Assembly (NCBI RefSeq): GCF_024733565.1
Contig: NZ_JANIOC010000007.1
Location: 178,412 to 242,411 of the forward strand
Source of the DNA: Rossellomorea sp. SC111
GTDB lineage: Bacteria; Bacillota; Bacilli; Bacillales; Bacillaceae_B
Direction of reading: 5' to 3'
DNA length: 64,000 nucleotides
The position numbers and the translations under genes were made by a program. Positions 60,928-64,000 of the stretch are shown here, one piece after another. The notes beneath the pieces are model-generated. The model did no database searches. It was given only the letters and a program-made list of their open reading frames with translations, and had not been told where the DNA came from. Each line of letters starts with the position of its first letter. The stretch's first letter is position 1.

Positions 60928-60996
60928 CCTTATAGTCCGGCACTTTACGGCTGCCAGGTAGAGACTTATGGTCCATATCACCATAGATATATAAGG
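60928..60996 (-). promoter_or_regulatory. Guanine (purine) riboswitch
   Basis: On the minus strand: P1 CCTTAT...ATAAGG, the conserved TATGG-type P2 with GTCTCTACC, then CCGTAAAG and CGGACTATAAGG. The specificity base in GACTA is C, indicating guanine or hypoxanthine rather than adenine. Lies 160 bases before nupC. Confidence 0.9.
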
Positions 60997-61206
60997 AATT
61001 CGTATGAAGTTATTTTTAAAATATGTTCTTTACTTTATCACAGGGAGAAAGCCCCCCACAACCATTTTTTCAAAAAGAATCTGGTGGAAAAACGTGGTGG
61101 TGCATTTTTACTATTTTTAACATTAACTCAATAATAATAGTTTACTAGTATAGCAATTGGGGAAGTTTTTCAAACACATGTAATAAATTTGAAGGGAAGA
61201 GGATCG

Positions 61207-63033
61207 ATGTTTGAGAGTGGTTTGTTTTTTACAATTTTATCCTGTGTCTTTTTTATGGGATTGGTTGCGTGGGTTTCATACATAAAAACAAAGGGATCTT
61301 TGAATGATTCCACTGGTTATTTCCTGGCAGGGAGGGGGCTGACGGGAACGTTCATTGCCGGATCGCTGCTACTCACAAATCTATCGGCTGAGCAGCTGGT
61401 CGGACTGAATGGACAGGCGTTCCGTGCGAACCTGTCAAATATGGCGTGGGAAGTGACGGCTGCTTTCGCCATCATCACCATGGCACTGTATTTGCTTCCG
61501 AAATATTTGGGGAGAAGCTTCACTACACTGCCTGAATTTTTGAACCAGCGTTATGACAAGGGTGTCCGTCAATATACGACCATTCTCTTTATGCTAGGGT
61601 ACGTGTTTGTAACGATTCCATCGATGCTCTATTCCGGGGCCCTTGCTGTCTTGAAATTATTCGATGTCCCTGAACTGCTTGGAATATCCTTTACTCAATC
61701 GATTTGGGTGATTGTATGGACCATCGGGATCATCGGCAGTATCTATGCTATTTTCGGCGGACTGAAGGCTGTGGCAATCTCTGATACGCTGAATGGCGTA
61801 GGGTTACTGATCATTGGGATTCTCGTCCCGATTTTAGGATTCTATGCTCTGGGGGAAGGAAACATCCTTTCAGGAGTAAAGGAAATTGCGACAAAGAATC
61901 CTGAAAAGCTGAATTCGATCGGGTCGGCATCGGATTCCGTCCCATTTTCAACCATCTTTACGGGTCTGCTTTTTGCGAACTTATTTTATTGGGCTTCCAA
62001 TCAGTATGTGATTCAGCGTACGCTTGGAGCGAAAAACTTAGCAGAGGGACAGAAAGGTGTCATTATTTCAGGTTTCTATAAACTACTCGTTCCCTTTATG
62101 ATGATGCTTCCAGGAGTCATTGCATTCCATCTGTATGGTGATTCTTTGAAAAGTGTTGACTTAGCATATCCAGCATTGATAAACGCCGTACTGCCACCTT
62201 ATTTAACAGGGTTCTTCCTGGCTGTGTTGCTTGGAGCCGTGTTAAGCTCCTTTAATTCATTGCTGAACAGTGCAGCGACGCTTTTTGCCCTTGATATTTA
62301 CAAGCCTCAGTTCAATCCGGGGGTGAGCGATCAGAAATTGATCACGATCAGTAAATGGTTCGGAGCGCTCCTGGCCGTAGTATCCATGTGTGTGTCCCCG
62401 CTATTGATTAACGCGACGGACGGATTATGGGACTTGATCAGACGATTCACGGGATTCTTTAATATCCCGATCATCGTGGTCCTGTTAGTGGGCGTATTTT
62501 CAAAGCGGATCCCGGCATTAGCAGCGAAAACAGTCATCATTCTTCATGTCATCACGTATTATATGCTCGTGTGGGGTACGGGACATCTTTTCGGCTACAC
62601 CATCGATATCAACTTCATTCACATCTATGGGATTCTCTTTGTAGCAGAAGTGGCCCTGATGCTTGTGATCGGCTGGTGGAAACCGATGAAGAAACCGTAC
62701 GAATACCGTTATAATCCGAGAGTGGACATGATGCCATGGAAATACAGCATTCCATTATCCATCGTCCTGATGGCTTCGGTCGTACTGACGTATTTCATCT
62801 TCTCACCTATTGGTCTTGCATATGAATCAGCTGTCATTTCACCTTATTTCTGGCCAGCTACCGGAGGACTGGTCCTCATGACGGCAGCACTCATAGTCTG
62901 GTCAATGAAAAGCTGGAACCAAAAATACAGAACCTATTTACTCAAAAACAAAACCTACAAACTGAATCGGACAAAAAAATACTCCATTCAACCAGATCTG
63001 AACGCCATCTACTCAACCAAATTGCTGAAATAA
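61207..63033 (+). CDS. SSS-family sodium/solute symporter
   Basis: 608 residues from the ATG at 61207 (GAAGAGGA upstream). About 14 helices of the solute:sodium symporter fold (FLAGRGLTGTFIAGSLLLTNLSAEQLVGLNGQAF, the APxxF-like FGGLKAVAISDTLNGVG, FFLAVLLGAVLSSFNSLLNSAATLFALDIYKP). Closest by pattern to sodium/glucose-type bacterial symporters of the YidK kind. Ligand not predictable. Followed by a repeat-derived terminator. Confidence 0.88.
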   Translation: MFESGLFFTILSCVFFMGLVAWVSYIKTKGSLNDSTGYFLAGRGLTGTFIAGSLLLTNLSAEQLVGLNGQAFRANLSNMAWEVTAAFAIITMALYLLPKYLGRSFTTLPEFLNQRYDKGVRQYTTILFMLGYVFVTIPSMLYSGALAVLKLFDVPELLGISFTQSIWVIVWTIGIIGSIYAIFGGLKAVAISDTLNGVGLLIIGILVPILGFYALGEGNILSGVKEIATKNPEKLNSIGSASDSVPFSTIFTGLLFANLFYWASNQYVIQRTLGAKNLAEGQKGVIISGFYKLLVPFMMMLPGVIAFHLYGDSLKSVDLAYPALINAVLPPYLTGFFLAVLLGAVLSSFNSLLNSAATLFALDIYKPQFNPGVSDQKLITISKWFGALLAVVSMCVSPLLINATDGLWDLIRRFTGFFNIPIIVVLLVGVFSKRIPALAAKTVIILHVITYYMLVWGTGHLFGYTIDINFIHIYGILFVAEVALMLVIGWWKPMKKPYEYRYNPRVDMMPWKYSIPLSIVLMASVVLTYFIFSPIGLAYESAVISPYFWPATGGLVLMTAALIVWSMKSWNQKYRTYLLKNKTYKLNRTKKYSIQPDLNAIYSTKLLK

Positions 63034-63037
63034 AAAA

Positions 63038-63090
63038 AGGGACGGACCTTCATTCCTATGACCTGGTCATAGGAATAGAGGTCCGTCCCT
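63038..63090 (+). terminator. SSS gene terminator built from an inverted repeat pair
   Basis: AGGGACGGACCT (63038-63049) and AGGTCCGTCCCT (63079-63090) face each other, with an inner perfect stem ATTCCTATGACC/GGTCATAGGAAT. A run of A precedes, so on the minus strand T follows too. Both copies are exact. Confidence 0.75.
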
Positions 63091-63096
63091 CTCATT

Positions 63097-63225
63097 TTAT
63101 CTTGTGCGTTCTAGCAGGTTTGCCAGGACGTGTTTTTTGTAGGATTCTACTTTGCGTTCTTCGTGGCGGCGTACCCCCGCTTTTTTTAGTTCTTCTACGT
63201 ACCAGCCTTTGCTTCCGATATGCAT
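63097..63225 (-). CDS. YflJ-like (DUF2639) microprotein
   Basis: 42 residues from the ATG at 63225 (AAAGG 12 bases upstream; the ATG at 63237 is too close to it). MHIGSKGWYVEELKKAGVRRHEERKVESYKKHVLANLL in outline: a basic helical peptide with the SKGWYVxELKKxGV...ERKxExYKxxxLxNL pattern of YflJ-type Bacillus proteins. Possibly a spore or DNA/RNA-associated peptide; function unknown. Confidence 0.65.
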   Translation of the reverse strand: MHIGSKGWYVEELKKAGVRRHEERKVESYKKHVLANLLERTR

Positions 63226-63421
63226 TGAAATAAACATCCTTTCTTTGCGTAGTATTGATTGGAATCTCCGACTAGCTCTTTACATGAGCTACGTTAAGAT
63301 TGCTTACGGTTGTACATTGTAACATCTCACTTTTTATGGTGAAAGGGGGTAAACGAAATTTTTCGGATTCATCCTTTTCTGAAAATTTTTCAGGAGAAAA
63401 TTAATTTTTTTATAATAAAAG
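63226..63421. other. Gap upstream of the secreted protein promoter
   Basis: About 195 bases; I see no gene or convincing regulatory site beyond the ribosome site of the YflJ-like gene. Confidence 0.6.
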
Positions 63422-63449
63422 TGATCCAAAAATGAACCGACTTCGTTAG
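63422..63449 (+). promoter_or_regulatory. Third ECF-sigma promoter, before a secreted protein
   Basis: GTGATCCA, 15 bases, CGTTAGCTTT, the same core and spacing as the two minus-strand promoters at 52943 and 54413. It reads towards the gene at 63610, 160 bases away. Confidence 0.8.
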
Positions 63450-63497
63450 CTTTGTGAAAATCGGATGCAGGAGGGGTTTCTGTTGGGATGATCGCAA

Positions 63498-63514
63498 ATT
63501 GTACCTGGTACAAT
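63498..63514. promoter_or_regulatory. 17-base palindrome in the secreted protein leader
   Basis: ATTGTACC-T-GGTACAAT, perfect arms of 8. Part of it returns downstream as GCAGGTACAACA. A protein-binding site or RNA stem; role unknown. Confidence 0.4.
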
Positions 63515-63609
63515 TCATGCTTTTTGTAGCAGGTACAACAGATACAGCACCACCCCAAAAAAACAATTCAGTGTCCGCTATTTGAATCGGAAGGAGGTGA
63601 CAAGACGCA

Positions 63610-64000
63610 GTGCAAAAACGCCTAATTCAGGCTTTGCTTTTTCTTGGAGTCATCAGTATTCCATCCTTTGCTTCAGCAGAGGGAGGACTTCTCTCCAATG
63701 TGACAGATGGAGTCAACGCTGTCACTGACCACGCGACAACGACCGTGAATAAAGCCGTGTCCGCTCCTGACGAGGAGAAGGACAAGTCATCTGAGGATGG
63801 TCAGCAGTCGAAAGGAAATATCCTTTCCAATACGGTTGATTCGGTGACAGACACGGTCGATGAGACGACTGAATCGGTTACAGGTATAGTGAACGCTGCA
63901 ACAAAGACCGTCGGAAACACAGCGAATAAAACCGTTGAACAAGCGACAAAGCCAGTTACAGATATCGCAGGGGACTCAGCGGCTCCTGTAGCGGAAGCGG
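63610..64000 (+). CDS. Secreted Thr/Val/Asp-rich protein, ECF-sigma target (partial)
   Basis: Starts at GTG 63610 behind GGAAGGAGGTGAC and runs off the right edge after 130 codons. A clear signal peptide (MQKRLIQALLFLGVISIPSFASA, cleavage at ASA-EG). The mature part is low-complexity, built of degenerate VTDxVxxTT/NKTVxxAT units (NVTDGVNAVTDHATTTVNKAV, NTVDSVTDTVDETTESVTGIV). No family recognised. A surface or matrix protein is likely; the rest is needed to see any anchor. An ECF-type promoter precedes it. Confidence 0.7.
   Translation, partial: MQKRLIQALLFLGVISIPSFASAEGGLLSNVTDGVNAVTDHATTTVNKAVSAPDEEKDKSSEDGQQSKGNILSNTVDSVTDTVDETTESVTGIVNAATKTVGNTANKTVEQATKPVTDIAGDSAAPVAEA

Noticed and set aside
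60767..60976. Extended start of nupC within the riboswitch
   Set aside because: That frame reads through the aptamer and terminator; the GTG at 60766 gives the normal CNT length.
63487..63528. 13-codon frame with an upstream AGGAGGGG in the secreted protein leader
   Set aside because: Could be a leader peptide, but there is no terminator or pairing after it to support a regulatory role.
63334..63558. Cys-rich 74-codon frame on the minus strand
   Set aside because: It is antisense to the ECF promoter and leader of the secreted protein and has no ribosome site.

Overview
The window looks like the chromosome of an endospore-forming Bacillaceae bacterium, Bacillus or a close relative such as Rossellomorea. 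Evidence: strong AGGAGG-type ribosome sites, many GTG and TTG starts, sigma-A promoters, and Bacillus-type gene sets: yerO-swrC, liaIHFSR, mreBH, YitT, nos, queF with a preQ1-I riboswitch, and nupC with a guanine riboswitch. A gamma-SASP-like spore peptide and a SpoVB-like flippase behind a sigma-E-like promoter also fit. I saw no prophage, CRISPR array, insertion sequence with transposase, rRNA or tRNA. The species is an inference.

Layout. 1-4.4 kb: tail of an oxidoreductase, then a TetR repressor divergent from the RND pump SwrC, with three repressor boxes between them. 4.6-11.7 kb: a LacI-controlled beta-glucoside island (regulator, binding lipoprotein, two permeases, GH1, GH30). 11.8-19 kb: flippase, CPA-type antiporter with a TrkA-like tail, SASP-like peptide, a repeat-rich 870 bp gap, TspO-like protein and an M3 oligopeptidase. 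19-22.7 kb: the lia cell-envelope stress operon without liaG. 22.8-29.7 kb: a membrane/MoxR/DUF58/DUF4129/DUF4350 cluster with SpoIIM-like and RDD proteins. 30-34.6 kb: secreted LTD-PLD protein, VLRF1 release factor, a second RDD protein and two microproteins. 34.6-40 kb: aldA, yfmJ, a phosphotransferase, a redoxin, a parvovirus-like phospholipase A2 and GNAT. 40-43 kb: tandem repeats, beta-carbonic anhydrase, PAS-like protein, CarH-like B12 protein and riboswitch-controlled queF. 43-51 kb: YitT, DUF2339, an ABC-F gene behind a leader peptide and attenuator, renalase-like oxidoreductase, GNAT and bacterial nitric oxide synthase. 51-54.5 kb: a two-repeat wall-anchored protein followed by an anti-sigma/ECF sigma pair. 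54.5-64 kb: mreBH, a BMP-lipoprotein/MCP operon, thioesterase, guanine-riboswitch nupC, SSS symporter, a YflJ-like microprotein and the start of a secreted protein.

The most interesting signal is a small ECF sigma regulon read straight from the DNA. The same bipartite promoter, GTGATCCA, 15 bases, CGTTAGCTT, occurs three times: before the ECF sigma operon itself, before the wall-anchored repeat protein, and about 9 kb away before the secreted protein cut by the window end. Together they suggest a self-regulated envelope system whose outputs are one wall-anchored and one secreted protein.

The window is also rich in RNA control (preQ1-I and guanine riboswitches, an ABC-F leader attenuator). 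It carries several dispersed repeat families: a 12-base AGGGACGGACCT element at eleven loci, often as inverted pairs and three times inside genes, and large palindromic elements, one of which sits inside another.
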